A stretch of 29,202 bases of DNA, taken from an uncultured Bacillaceae bacterium. GTDB lineage: Bacteria > Bacillota > Bacilli > Bacillales > Caldibacillaceae. Where the stretch lies: assembly GCA_937983015.1 (NCBI GenBank), contig CALKAK010000056.1, positions 1 through 29,202 on the forward strand, in the 5' to 3' direction. A program made the position numbers and the translations under genes. Positions 1 through 7,891 of the stretch are shown here, piece by piece; within the stretch, counting starts at the first letter, position 1, and every line of letters starts with the position of its first letter. The notes under the pieces were generated by a model. It was given only the letters and a program-made list of their open reading frames with translations, ran no database searches and was not told the origin of the DNA.

Positions 1-376
1 TCTTACCTTTTGCCAACGCAAGTTTAACTTTGCGAGAACCGTTTTTTAAATACAATTTTAACGGGATTAAAGCGTATCCAGCCTCTTTCGTCTTTCCGAT
101 CAATTTATTGATTTCCTTGCGATGCAGGAGCAATTTCCGGGTTCTCGTCGGATCGTGATTGAAGCGATTCCCCTGTTCATAGGGACTTACATGCATGTTC
201 ATCAGAAAAACTTCGCCGTCTTTAATTTTCGCAAAGGAATCTTTCAAATTCACCTTGCCGGCACGAATCGATTTAATTTCCGTTCCTTTTAACACGATAC
301 CCGCTTCATACGTTTCCTCGATAAAATAATCGTGATAGGCTTTCCGATTTTTGGTAATCACTTTTCCTTCTGCCAT
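1..376 (-). CDS. smpB: SsrA-binding protein SmpB (partial, C-terminus off the window)
   Basis: Binds tmRNA and delivers it to stalled ribosomes for trans-translation. Reading the minus strand from ATG at 374-376 gives a protein starting MAEGKVITKNRKAYHDYF, followed by the family hallmarks IKSIRAGKVNLKDSFAKI, a GEVFLMNMHVSPYEQGN stretch and a basic HDPTRTRKLLLHRKEI segment. About 125 residues are visible; the family is usually about 155, so the basic C-terminal tail lies beyond base 1. A strong ribosome binding site (AGGAGGTG) ends a few bases before the start. It follows rnr on the same strand after a 118-base gap, the usual bacillar order, so the two are probably co-transcribed in part despite a weak terminator-like hairpin between them. 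Confidence 0.96.
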   Translation of the reverse strand, partial: MAEGKVITKNRKAYHDYFIEETYEAGIVLKGTEIKSIRAGKVNLKDSFAKIKDGEVFLMNMHVSPYEQGNRFNHDPTRTRKLLLHRKEINKLIGKTKEAGYALIPLKLYLKNGSRKVKLALAKGK

Positions 377-471
377 TCGCTCCACCTCCTGGCTTCTTCA
401 TTTTAACAAATAATCGTACCGTCAACAACATAGTAAACACACGAAACCGCGGCCCTTTAAGCAACGGTAGA

Positions 472-496
472 AAACAGCCCCATATCGAGGCTGTTC
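472..496 (-). terminator. Weak terminator-like hairpin at the end of rnr
   Basis: On the minus strand a 7-bp stem AACAGCC/GGCTGTT with a 9-base loop is followed by TTTTCT. The 5' arm overlaps the rnr stop codon. The U-tract is short, so it may only attenuate read-through into smpB. Confidence 0.45.
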
Positions 497-2798
497 ATTT
501 TCCGTTCTTTTTCTTTTTCTTTTTCTTCCGTTTCTTTTTCCCGTTTGCAATCGGTAAGAAGTCGTGTACATCATCCATGCCATGGTTTCGTTTCTTCTTT
601 TTCTTATTCGCACCGCGTAGCGAGACGATCTGTTTTTCTTTTGCATGCTCTTTTTTCCGATTATCCTTCATACCGACGATCTCGAAGTCGACCGAACGCT
701 CTTCGATATTGACGTTGACCACGCGCACACGGATCTCATCGCCAATACGGAACACTTTGCCCGTTCGTTCCCCGATCATGGCATACTGTCTTTCATCGAA
801 ATGATAATAATCGTCGACCATGTAACTGACATGAACGAGACCTTCCACCGTATTCGGCAGTTCGACGAACAATCCGAAGTTGGTCACCGAACTGATAATG
901 CCGTCGAATTCTTCCCCGATTTTATCCGCCATAAATTCCGCTTTCTTCAGATCGTCCGTTTCCCTTTCCGCATCGACAGCGCGACGCTCCGCCTTCGAAG
1001 TCTCAAGCGCAATATCCGGCAGACGTTCCTGCCATTTTTCCCGTGTGGCCGGATCTAGTTTTCCATCGATCAAATACGTATGAATGAGGCGGTGAACGAT
1101 CAAATCGGGATAACGTCTAATCGGGGATGTGAAATGGGTGTAGAATTTCGTCGACAAACCAAAATGCCCCAGGCACTCTTCATAATATTTAGCCTGCTGC
1201 ATCGAACGCAGCATGACCGTAGAAACGACCATTTCTTCCGACTTACCCCGGACCGCATCCAAAATATCTTGCAACGCCCGCGGATGGACGGAGTTCGCAG
1301 TTCCCCTTACGATTAGTCCGAAATTCGTGATGAACTCAAAAAAGTTGTGTAACTTGTCCTCTTTCGGATCTTCGTGAATCCGATAAATGAACGGCACATC
1401 GAGCCAGTAAAAATGCTCCGCCACCGTTTCGTTAGCCACTAGCATGAATTCTTCGATCAATTTTTCCGCTACCGAACGTTCCTGGATCACGACATCTATC
1501 GGATGTCCTTCTTCATCAACAAGGACTTTTGCTTCTTTAAAATCAAAATCAATCGCACCGCGAATCATACGTTTTTTCCTTAGTATCGCTGCTAACTCGG
1601 CCATCATCTCGAACATCGGAACAAGTTCCCGATACTTTTCCCGCAATTCTTCATCATGATCGACCAGGATCCGGTTGACATCCGAATACGTCATCCGTTC
1701 TTTTGAGCGGATCACGCTCGGGAAAATTTCATAATTGACGACCGTCCCTTTATCATTGATCTCCATCTCACAGGATATTGTGAGGCGGTCCTCATGGGGA
1801 TTCAAAGAACAGATTCCGTTGGAAAGCTTGTGCGGCAACATCGGAATGACTCGATCGACCAAATAAACGCTGGTACCACGGCGGAAGGCTTCTTGATCAA
1901 GCGGACTTCCTTCCTTAACATAATGGCTAACATCGGCAATATGCACGCCGAGCTTATAATTTCCGTTTGGCAGTTTCTTTACAGTAACCGCATCGTCCAG
2001 ATCCTTCGCATCGGCACCGTCGATCGTGACGATCGTTTCATTCCGCAAGTCACGGCGTCCTTTTAGTTCCTCCTCGCTAATCCGGTCCGGCATTTGCTGG
2101 GCTTCAGCAAGCACTTCTTCGGGGAATTCCAGAGGGATTTGATGTTTGTGGATGATGGATAGAATGTCGACTCCCGGATCGTTTTTATGACCGATGATCT
2201 GGATGACTTCCCCTTCGGCACTCATCCGTCCCTCAGGGTACTCCATGATTTTCACAACGACCTTATGGCCTTCCACGGCACCCATGGATGCGTGTTTCGG
2301 AATAAAAATGTCCCCGACGAACTTCTTGTCGTCTGGTATGACAAAGCCGAAGTTCTTGCTTTCTGTATAGGTACCGACGATTTGAGTCGTTTTCCGCTCT
2401 AGGATCCGGACGATCGACCCTTCCCGATGGGCACCCGACTGCTTGCCGGAGACACGAACGAGGACCGTATCCCCGTGCATGGCGTTATTAATTTCACCGG
2501 GCGGAATAAAAATATCATCCATTCCCGGCTCATCGGGAATGACGAAGGCATAACCTTTGGGATGGGCTGAGACATGTCCGCGAACGAGGTTCATCTTTTC
2601 GGGAACCCCATAACGATTCGTCCGGGTCCGAACGACCAGTCCTTTTTCTTCCATATATACTAACGTCTTCACGAAATCCCGAAACTCGCTCGCATCTTCA
2701 ATTCCCATCGCCTCTTCCAGTTCCGTAACCGTCAGCGGTTTATACGCTTCTTCCCGCATGAAATCGAGCAGACGGTCGATCATCTCTTGTTGGTCCAT
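495..2798 (-). CDS. rnr: Ribonuclease R
   Basis: 3'-5' exoribonuclease of the RNB (RNase II) family that degrades structured RNA and takes part in trans-translation quality control with SmpB. The 767-residue product has an N-terminal winged-helix segment (about 1-65), cold-shock domains (about 70-220), the RNB catalytic domain with the Asp-rich Mg-binding motif DGADAKDLDDAV near residue 260, a C-terminal S1 domain (about 630-710), and a very Lys-rich tail typical of RNase R. The ATG at 2796-2798 is preceded by AAAGGAGGGG. It lies 36 bases after est and before smpB, forming an est-rnr-smpB unit. The extreme lysine run at the C-terminus is encoded by an A-rich stretch near 497-545. Confidence 0.97.
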   Translation of the reverse strand: MDQQEMIDRLLDFMREEAYKPLTVTELEEAMGIEDASEFRDFVKTLVYMEEKGLVVRTRTNRYGVPEKMNLVRGHVSAHPKGYAFVIPDEPGMDDIFIPPGEINNAMHGDTVLVRVSGKQSGAHREGSIVRILERKTTQIVGTYTESKNFGFVIPDDKKFVGDIFIPKHASMGAVEGHKVVVKIMEYPEGRMSAEGEVIQIIGHKNDPGVDILSIIHKHQIPLEFPEEVLAEAQQMPDRISEEELKGRRDLRNETIVTIDGADAKDLDDAVTVKKLPNGNYKLGVHIADVSHYVKEGSPLDQEAFRRGTSVYLVDRVIPMLPHKLSNGICSLNPHEDRLTISCEMEINDKGTVVNYEIFPSVIRSKERMTYSDVNRILVDHDEELREKYRELVPMFEMMAELAAILRKKRMIRGAIDFDFKEAKVLVDEEGHPIDVVIQERSVAEKLIEEFMLVANETVAEHFYWLDVPFIYRIHEDPKEDKLHNFFEFITNFGLIVRGTANSVHPRALQDILDAVRGKSEEMVVSTVMLRSMQQAKYYEECLGHFGLSTKFYTHFTSPIRRYPDLIVHRLIHTYLIDGKLDPATREKWQERLPDIALETSKAERRAVDAERETDDLKKAEFMADKIGEEFDGIISSVTNFGLFVELPNTVEGLVHVSYMVDDYYHFDERQYAMIGERTGKVFRIGDEIRVRVVNVNIEERSVDFEIVGMKDNRKKEHAKEKQIVSLRGANKKKKKRNHGMDDVHDFLPIANGKKKRKKKKKKKNGK

Positions 2799-2834
2799 CG
2801 AAGCCCCTCCTTTCTTAAAGATTATGAGTTTTGT

Positions 2835-3584
2835 TTAGTCTTCCCAATCGAGACTATTTAAAAACGCAAGGACATCTTCGTGTAACCGTTTTTTTTCTTT
2901 ATCTACGGTAATAACATGCCCGGATTCATGGTAAAATTTTAATGATTTTTGATAAGAACTTACATTATCATAAATGATGTTCGCGCTTTCTGGATCTACA
3001 ATTTCATCCCGGCTCGCCTGTACGACGAAGATCGGCGCGTAAATCATATCGAGATTTTTCGTAATATCCGTGATCAAATCGCGGTTTTCATCGAGCAATT
3101 CCTGCAGTCGCCCATTGTCAAACGCCGCAACTTCCGCTTCGATCTGTGACGTCGGTTTCCCCTCCATCTTCTTATAATTACGGGCAAATGCTAGGACCCC
3201 TTTATATAAATTGTCCCTACTCCGGAGCCGTACTGGTGCACACATGGGAATAATTCCTTTTACGGGTAAAGAATAGCCAAGCTTCAAACTCAAAGCTCCT
3301 CCAAGAGATAAACCGGCAACGGCAATTTCATCATATCCTTTTTCTTTAAGTTCATGGTAGGCGTTTTGTACATCCCGCCACCAGTCCTCTGGTGAAGTTT
3401 TTAACAATTCTTCTGGTTCGACACCATGTCCGCTATAGATCGGGGCATACGACGTATACCCATGCTTTTGTAAAAAATGACCGAGCATGCGAACATCGTT
3501 ACTGTGGCTCGTAAAACCGTGTAATAGTAAAACCGCCCGTTTTCCTGCTGCAAAGAAAAACGGTTTTGGTTTGACAATCTTCAT
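2835..3584 (-). CDS. est: Carboxylesterase, Est30/YvaK type
   Basis: Cytoplasmic alpha/beta-hydrolase that hydrolyses short-chain esters; its natural substrate is not known. The 249 residues match the family length. Visible are the oxyanion-region motif LLHGFTSHS (about 20-28), the nucleophile elbow GLSLGG with Ser93, a catalytic Asp at 193 in QASRDEIVD, and His223 in ESGHVI. No signal peptide is seen. In bacilli this gene lies between secG and rnr, as here. The 36-base gap to rnr suggests co-transcription. Upstream, the secG terminator separates it from secG, so it needs its own promoter, which I could not place with confidence. Confidence 0.93.
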   Translation of the reverse strand: MKIVKPKPFFFAAGKRAVLLLHGFTSHSNDVRMLGHFLQKHGYTSYAPIYSGHGVEPEELLKTSPEDWWRDVQNAYHELKEKGYDEIAVAGLSLGGALSLKLGYSLPVKGIIPMCAPVRLRSRDNLYKGVLAFARNYKKMEGKPTSQIEAEVAAFDNGRLQELLDENRDLITDITKNLDMIYAPIFVVQASRDEIVDPESANIIYDNVSSYQKSLKFYHESGHVITVDKEKKRLHEDVLAFLNSLDWED

Positions 3585-3697
3585 CCACCACTACCTTCCT
3601 TTTATCGTTTCTATCTAATTTTTTCTCTCGCTTTCTCCATTCAGCTTACAATGTTTTCTGGCAAAAGTAAAAACAAACGAACATCTGTTTTTATCAT

Positions 3698-3726
3698 GAA
3701 AAAACCTGGTCCTTCTTGAGACCAGG
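3698..3726 (-). terminator. Intrinsic terminator after secG
   Basis: On the minus strand CCTGGTC and GACCAGG form a perfect 7-bp stem with an 8-base loop followed by six T residues, just after the secG stop. Confidence 0.88.
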
Positions 3727-3733
3727 CGATTCG

Positions 3734-3970
3734 TCATCCTCCCAGATATGCGATCGTCATCGTTAAAACGAAAAACAGGATCGCCAATACAATTGTTGCT
3801 CGCTGTAGGATCAGTTCCAGACCGCGGGCTTTTTTCTGACCGAATAGATGTTCTGCCCCTCCCGCAATCGAACCGGAGATGCCAGCACTTTTCCCTGATT
3901 GTAAAAGAACCACGGCGATCAAGGACAAGCAGACAATCACGAGCAAGACATATAAAATCGTCTGCAGCAC
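3734..3970 (-). CDS. secG: Preprotein translocase subunit SecG
   Basis: Small membrane subunit of the SecYEG channel. I place the start at GTG 3968-3970, giving 78 residues, close to the usual 76. That GTG has GGGAGG eight bases upstream. The ATG at 3992-3994 in the same frame has no ribosome binding site and lies only about 5 bases from the predicted transcription start. Two transmembrane segments (about residues 3-22 and 55-76) flank the conserved cytoplasmic loop QSGKSAGISGSIAGGAEHLF. The gene has its own promoter and a strong terminator, so it is probably a single transcription unit. Confidence 0.94.
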   Translation of the reverse strand: MLQTILYVLLVIVCLSLIAVVLLQSGKSAGISGSIAGGAEHLFGQKKARGLELILQRATIVLAILFFVLTMTIAYLGG

Positions 3971-4005
3971 GAATATTCCCTCCCAAACGGACATACATCA
4001 CAATA

Positions 4006-4034
4006 TTTATAATGTATCATAAATACGATTTCAA
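4006..4034 (-). promoter_or_regulatory. Sigma-A promoter of secG
   Basis: Minus strand TTGAAA (4029-4034), 17-base spacer, TATAAA (4006-4011). The predicted start near 3999 gives a leader of about 29 bases to the GTG start of secG. Confidence 0.75.
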
Positions 4035-4057
4035 GACAACAATTACTATAAGATCGT

Positions 4058-4941
4058 TCAAGCGGCTTCCTTATTTTCGACACGTTTCATTTTTTTGAAG
4101 AAGAGTCCGTGTTTTGGTGCGAAGAAAAAGCTAATTAGGAAAATAATTCCTGTTGCAAACGCCATCGATCCTGAAATTGAAGTATCGATTCCAGCGGCGA
4201 TCACATAGCCGAGAAAGGCCGATAATATACCGAATAACGGGCTCAGGATCATCATCACGCTAAGCCAATCGGTCCATAGATAGCTGAATGCGGCAGGGGT
4301 TATCAGCATAGCGACGACCATGATCACACCAACGGCATCAAATGAAGCGACGGTAGTAATCGAAACAAGCCCCATGAATAAATAATGTATGAACACTACC
4401 GGGATCCCCAAGCTCGCTGCTAAAGCCGGATTGAAGGTCGTGATCTTCCACTCTTTATAAAAGGCCTGCAGGACAACGAGGGCGACAAAAAAAACTCCGA
4501 ATAACAACGCGGTCGCTTTGGGAACCTTGCCGAAAAACGGTACCGTCATCGTATTCCAGAGAATGAAAGTAATCTCCCCCATAAACGCGTGTTGAACATC
4601 GAAATGAACATTGCCTGCAGATGTTGAAATGAGGATAACACCAAATAGCCAATAAGGTCGTAAATACGATTCCGATCGCCGCTTCACGCTGTACATCGAG
4701 CTGATCGAGCACCTGGACAAGAAAAGCTGTTAACACCCCAGCACAAATACCACCGGTCAACATCGCCGTCACGCTTACTTCGCCGGTTACCAAAAAATGT
4801 GAGGACAATTTCTAACAGCACGGTATGGCTAATCGCATCGTTCATCATCGCTGTTTTTCGCAGGATTAAAAACACGCCAACGAGACCACAAATGATACCG
4901 ACTAAACGCGCGGTCAAAATGATCCATGGGGTGTAACTCAT
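4058..4941 (-). pseudogene. mntD: mntD-like metal ABC permease, two frameshifts
   Basis: Family-9 metal ABC permease (MntD/ZnuB/TroD class), the second membrane subunit of a Mn/Zn-type importer. Coding similarity runs through three frames. Frame one starts MSYTPWIILTARLVGI and continues to HTVLLEIVLTFF. Frame two resumes as LVTGEVSVTAMLTGG and runs to GIVFTTLLAI. Frame three resumes as GVILISTSAGNVHFD and continues to the stop at 4058. Removing one T from the T6 run at 4792-4797 and one T from the T3 run at 4643-4645 would restore a continuous protein of about 293 residues. It overlaps the end of mntC by 4 bases. The shifts could be real or sequencing errors in short T runs, but neighbouring lesions argue for real decay. 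Confidence 0.88.
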
Positions 4942-5864
4942 TTCACTTCTCCTTCCCGACTCAACGAAGTGACCACCCGTAAATTCGTGACTTCTTGCTG
5001 TTTTTTCTTATACTCAACATACCGGATGAGAAGGCCTTTTTCTTTTCCGAAAACAAGCGAGATGAAGAAAATTAGCGCGGCGACAAGAACGATGAACGGT
5101 CCTGTCGGCCAGGCACTACCAAGTGCACTCACAAGGGTACCGACAGCATCTGCCACCCCCCCGGTAAGTGCCGCTAAAATGATCATCCCGGAAAAAGAAC
5201 GGGACCAGTAACGGGCACTCACAGCGGGGATGATCATCAGGGCGGCTATTAAGATAACACCGACGGCCTGAATACCGATGACAACCGTACCAACGAACAA
5301 CAAGATATAGAAGATATCCATTCCTTTGCTAGATAAACCGAACCCTCTCGCAAAATCCGGATCGAATAAATACACTTTCCATTCTTTAACAGCGAGGACA
5401 AGCGCCAATACGATAATAAGTGCAAGGATGAGCATCGTATAAACATCTGCCCTTACCATCGCCGCTCTCTGACCGAAGATAAAATTGTCTAGGCCGCTCT
5501 TATTACCTCCCGCCATCCGGTTTGCGACCGTCAGTAACATGATTCCGAACCCGTAAAATATTGAAAGGATCATCCCCATCGAAGCATCTTCGGAGATCCG
5601 GGATGACGAGCTGATGATCTGAATGAAAAAGGCGCCAACCAGAGCACTGGTCGCTGCTCCTAAAATTAAAAGCGGTAAATTTTTTTCTCCGATGATTAAA
5701 AATGCGATCACAACTCCAGGTAAATCGGTGTGGGCCAGGCTATCACTCAGCAAATTTTGCCGGAGAAAATAAGATAAGCCGCCGACAGCACCGACGGCGA
5801 TGGCGAGCGCTGTGGCGCTGGTCAGAATTCATTGCATATTGCTAGAAAGGAGAAGGGACCACAT
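4938..5864 (-). pseudogene. mntC: mntC-like metal ABC permease with in-frame TGA
   Basis: First membrane subunit of the metal importer. Translation would start at ATG 5862-5864, preceded by AAAGGAG, reading MWSLLLSSNMQ and then TGA at 5829-5831, after which the frame is open to 4938 through the typical ILTSATALAIAVGAVGG first membrane helix, the SLAHTDLPGVV segment, and the SGLDNFIFGQ loop. B. subtilis MntC, as I recall it, has QWVLTG at this point, so TGG-to-TGA at that Trp is the simplest explanation. A downstream restart (TTG at 5751-5753) would lose the first helix. Length and the rest of the sequence are otherwise normal, which points to a recent lesion. The start overlaps the tail of the mntB remnant, as in intact operons. 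Confidence 0.88.
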
Positions 5865-5931
5865 TGTCGTGTTCTCCTTTCGAAAAAAATATTTTTCCAC
5901 CATAGGCTTTCACGATATTCTGTTCAGTGAA
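5842..5931 (-). pseudogene. mntB: mntB remnant: C-terminal tail of the ABC ATPase
   Basis: A 29-residue open stretch reads FTEQNIVKAYGGKIFFSKGE and ends at TAG 5842-5844, overlapping the mntC start by 23 bases. FTEQNIVKAYGG matches the C-terminal signature of metal-import ATPases (usually F/LTEENLxKTYGG). Nothing of the Walker motifs remains. The upstream sequence switches directly into the binding-protein gene, so roughly 200 codons of the ATPase have been deleted. Identification rests on the short motif plus its position in front of mntC. Confidence 0.72.
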
Positions 5932-6207
5932 TGTATCCTTTATAAAAAATGATGTCCGCACGGAAAAGCGTTTCCATATCACCGTGGGTCGCTTGAAACA
6001 GATGAGGGTCCACGGAAAGCCCCATCAGGCTTTCCACATGAACACGGTCACCACCGATGACAGATAGTGGTTCACCGATCTGGACGATTGTCGTCACGAT
6101 ATAAACTTTTTCATCATCACCCGCTTCCGTTGCCCCGGAACAGGCACCTAAAAATAAAGAAACGATAAAATCAATGAAACGATGATCCTTTGCCTCAAAT
6201 ATCGCAT
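5932..6207 (-). pseudogene. mntA: mntA remnant: N-terminal part of the metal-binding lipoprotein
   Basis: N-terminal quarter of a TroA/MntA-family (cluster 9) solute-binding lipoprotein. ATG at 6205-6207 begins MRYLRQRIIVSLILSF, a signal peptide. The frame then breaks (TAG) and resumes one frame over as LFLGACSGATEAGDDEKVYI, with a lipobox ending in Cys. The mature part reads VTTIVQIGEPLSVIGGDRVH, then GLSVDPHLFQATHGDME (the DPH metal-ligand motif) and RADIIFYKGY. After about 60 mature residues it runs into the mntB tail near 5932, so the C-terminal domain is deleted. There are thus two lesions: a frameshift in the signal peptide and a large deletion. Confidence 0.82.
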
Positions 6208-6227
6208 TTTTGGTCTAACACTCAAAT

Positions 6228-6243
6228 TTTGTATTAGGGAAAC
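6228..6243 (-). promoter_or_regulatory. MntR-like operator
   Basis: The 16-mer TTTGTATTAGGGAAAC (plus-strand reading) closely resembles the bacillar MntR box (consensus recalled as TTTGCCTTAAGGAAAC, imperfect inverted repeat). It lies just downstream of the predicted transcription start of the mnt operon, where manganese-bound MntR would block transcription. This supports manganese as the former substrate. Identification is by eye. Confidence 0.65.
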
Positions 6244-6259
6244 TTTTTTTCTAATCACT

Positions 6260-6288
6260 AATTTATTGTTTATGGGGTAAACTGTCAA
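6260..6288 (-). promoter_or_regulatory. Sigma-A promoter of the decayed mnt operon
   Basis: Minus strand TTGACA (6283-6288), 17-base spacer, TAAATT (6260-6265). A consensus -35 and correct spacing; the promoter looks intact although every gene behind it is damaged. Confidence 0.75.
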
Positions 6289-6378
6289 CAACTTTTTTGG
6301 TCTTGGTGAAGATATTTCCCCTTAGACAATTTTTGCCGATAAAATCAATGGGCTGGGATCTTTTATAAGTAAACTTAA

Positions 6379-6510
6379 TCGTACAATCACTATATATGTA
6401 CCCTTGCTTTAATTTTAGCAGGCTTGATTATTGGCCTTATTGCATTAAGGGATGCTACCGGTGTTCTCCTAACCGATTATCAAAAGAAAACTTCTCCGCC
6501 CCCTTTATAA
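6379..6510 (+). pseudogene. Possible C-terminal fragment of a membrane protein
   Basis: A 43-codon open frame without an ATG start, bounded by TAA at 6376-6378, includes LALILAGLIIGLIALRDATG and ends YQKKTSPPPL before TAA 6508-6510. One hydrophobic helix followed by a polar tail looks like the end of a real protein. It sits just before the eno terminator, convergent with eno. I do not recognise the family, and no upstream part was found on this strand. Confidence 0.25.
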
Positions 6511-6512
6511 GC

Positions 6513-6551
6513 AAAAAAACACCCCCGACCTATTGTTCAGGTCGAGGGTGT
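6513..6551 (-). terminator. Terminator of the glycolytic operon
   Basis: Minus strand 12-bp stem (arms 6539-6550 and 6520-6531) with one G-T pair, 7-base loop, then seven T residues. Strong intrinsic terminator about 20 bases after the eno stop. Confidence 0.93.
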
Positions 6552-6570
6552 GTTATGCTTTCGAATTCGA

Positions 6571-7863
6571 TTATTTAGAGAGGTTGTAGAAGGCTTTTTT
6601 ACCCAAGTATTGGGCGATATCGCCTAATTGATCTTCGATGCGGAGTAATTGATTGTATTTAGCCACGCGGTCGGTCCGGGAAGGAGCACCGGTCTTGATT
6701 TGACCAGCGTTTGTTGCGACGGCGATGTCGGCGATTGTGGTATCTTCTGTTTCACCAGAACGGTGGGATACCACTGCTGTGTAACCAGCACGTTTAGCCA
6801 TTTCGATTGCATCGAAGGTTTCGGTTAATGTACCGATTTGGTTTACTTTGATCAAGATGGAGTTGGCGACACCTTTTTCAATACCTTGAGCTAATTTTTC
6901 AGTGTTCGTTACGAACAGGTCGTCTCCGACTAATTGGACGCGGTTGCCGATCCGGTCGGTTAATAATTTATGACCTTCCCAGTCATTTTCATCGAGACCG
7001 TCTTCGATGGAAATGATCGGATATTTGTTAACCAATTCTTCATAGAAGTCTACCATCTCTTCTGAGGAGCGTACAACACCTTCACCTTTGAAATGGTATT
7101 TACCGTCTTCTTTATTGTAGAGTTCAGAAGCGGCAACATCCAATGCCAAGAGAATATCTTCACCAGGTTTATAACCAGCTTTTTCGATCGCTTCAACGAT
7201 CGTTGCGAGAGCTTCTTCGTTGGAGCGGAGGTTCGGTGCAAAACCACCTTCGTCACCAACAGCTGTGTTTAATCCTTTCCCTTTGAGAACCGATTTTAAG
7301 CTGTGAAATACTTCCGCACCCATGCGCAACGCTTCACGGAAGTTAGCAGCGCCTACAGGCATAACCATGAATTCTTGAATATCTACGTTGTTGTCGGCAT
7401 GTTCGCCACCGTTTAAGATGTTCATCATCGGTACCGGTAATTGTTTGGCGTTAAATCCGCCGAGATATTGATATAAAGGTACACCGAGGAAATCAGCCGC
7501 TGCATGTGCTACAGCGAGGGAAACGCCTAAAATGGCGTTGGCACCTAATTTTCCTTTGTTCGGTGTGCCATCTAATTCGATCATGGTTTTGTCAATACCA
7601 ACTTGATCGAGCACATTGTAACCGACAATTTCCGGTGCGATGACTTCATTTACGTTTTGAACGGCCTTTAATACCCCTTTTCCGAGGTAACGGGATTTGT
7701 CGCCATCACGTAATTCGACGGCTTCATATTCACCGGTGGAAGCACCACTAGGAACAAGCGCACGACCAAAGGCACCGGATTCTGTCAATACTTCAACTTC
7801 TACTGTCGGGTTACCACGGGAGTCTAATACTTCACGTGCATAGATTTCTGTGATTGTTGGCAT
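6571..7863 (-). CDS. eno: Enolase
   Basis: Converts 2-phosphoglycerate to phosphoenolpyruvate; last gene of the operon. I start at ATG 7861-7863 (MPTITEIYAREVLDSRGNPT), which has GAAGGAG ten bases upstream, and not at the in-frame ATG 24 bases earlier. The 430 residues match the family. Catalytic residues are visible: Glu205 in VGDEGGFAPN, Lys339 in ILIKVNQIGT, and metal ligands Asp242, Glu287 (SIEDGLDE) and Asp314 (VGDDLFVTN). The signature loop SGASTGEYEA is at 39-48. The gap to gpmI is 28 bases, so translation probably follows from the same transcript. Confidence 0.98.
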   Translation of the reverse strand: MPTITEIYAREVLDSRGNPTVEVEVLTESGAFGRALVPSGASTGEYEAVELRDGDKSRYLGKGVLKAVQNVNEVIAPEIVGYNVLDQVGIDKTMIELDGTPNKGKLGANAILGVSLAVAHAAADFLGVPLYQYLGGFNAKQLPVPMMNILNGGEHADNNVDIQEFMVMPVGAANFREALRMGAEVFHSLKSVLKGKGLNTAVGDEGGFAPNLRSNEEALATIVEAIEKAGYKPGEDILLALDVAASELYNKEDGKYHFKGEGVVRSSEEMVDFYEELVNKYPIISIEDGLDENDWEGHKLLTDRIGNRVQLVGDDLFVTNTEKLAQGIEKGVANSILIKVNQIGTLTETFDAIEMAKRAGYTAVVSHRSGETEDTTIADIAVATNAGQIKTGAPSRTDRVAKYNQLLRIEDQLGDIAQYLGKKAFYNLSK

Positions 7864-7891
7864 ATCGTACTCTCTCCTTCTATTCAATAAT

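Noticed and set aside
422..646. Arg/Lys-rich minus-strand frame overlapping the end of rnr
   Set aside because: It is the A-rich lysine tail of RNase R read in another frame and runs into the rnr-smpB spacer.
645..1058. Long open frame on the plus strand inside rnr
   Set aside because: It lies antisense to the RNase R coding region, has no family features and no good ribosome binding site.
5829..5831. The TGA in mntC as recoding or selenocysteine
   Set aside because: MntC has no selenocysteine members, no nearby insertion element was seen, and the neighbouring genes of the operon are broken too. Nonsense mutation is simpler.
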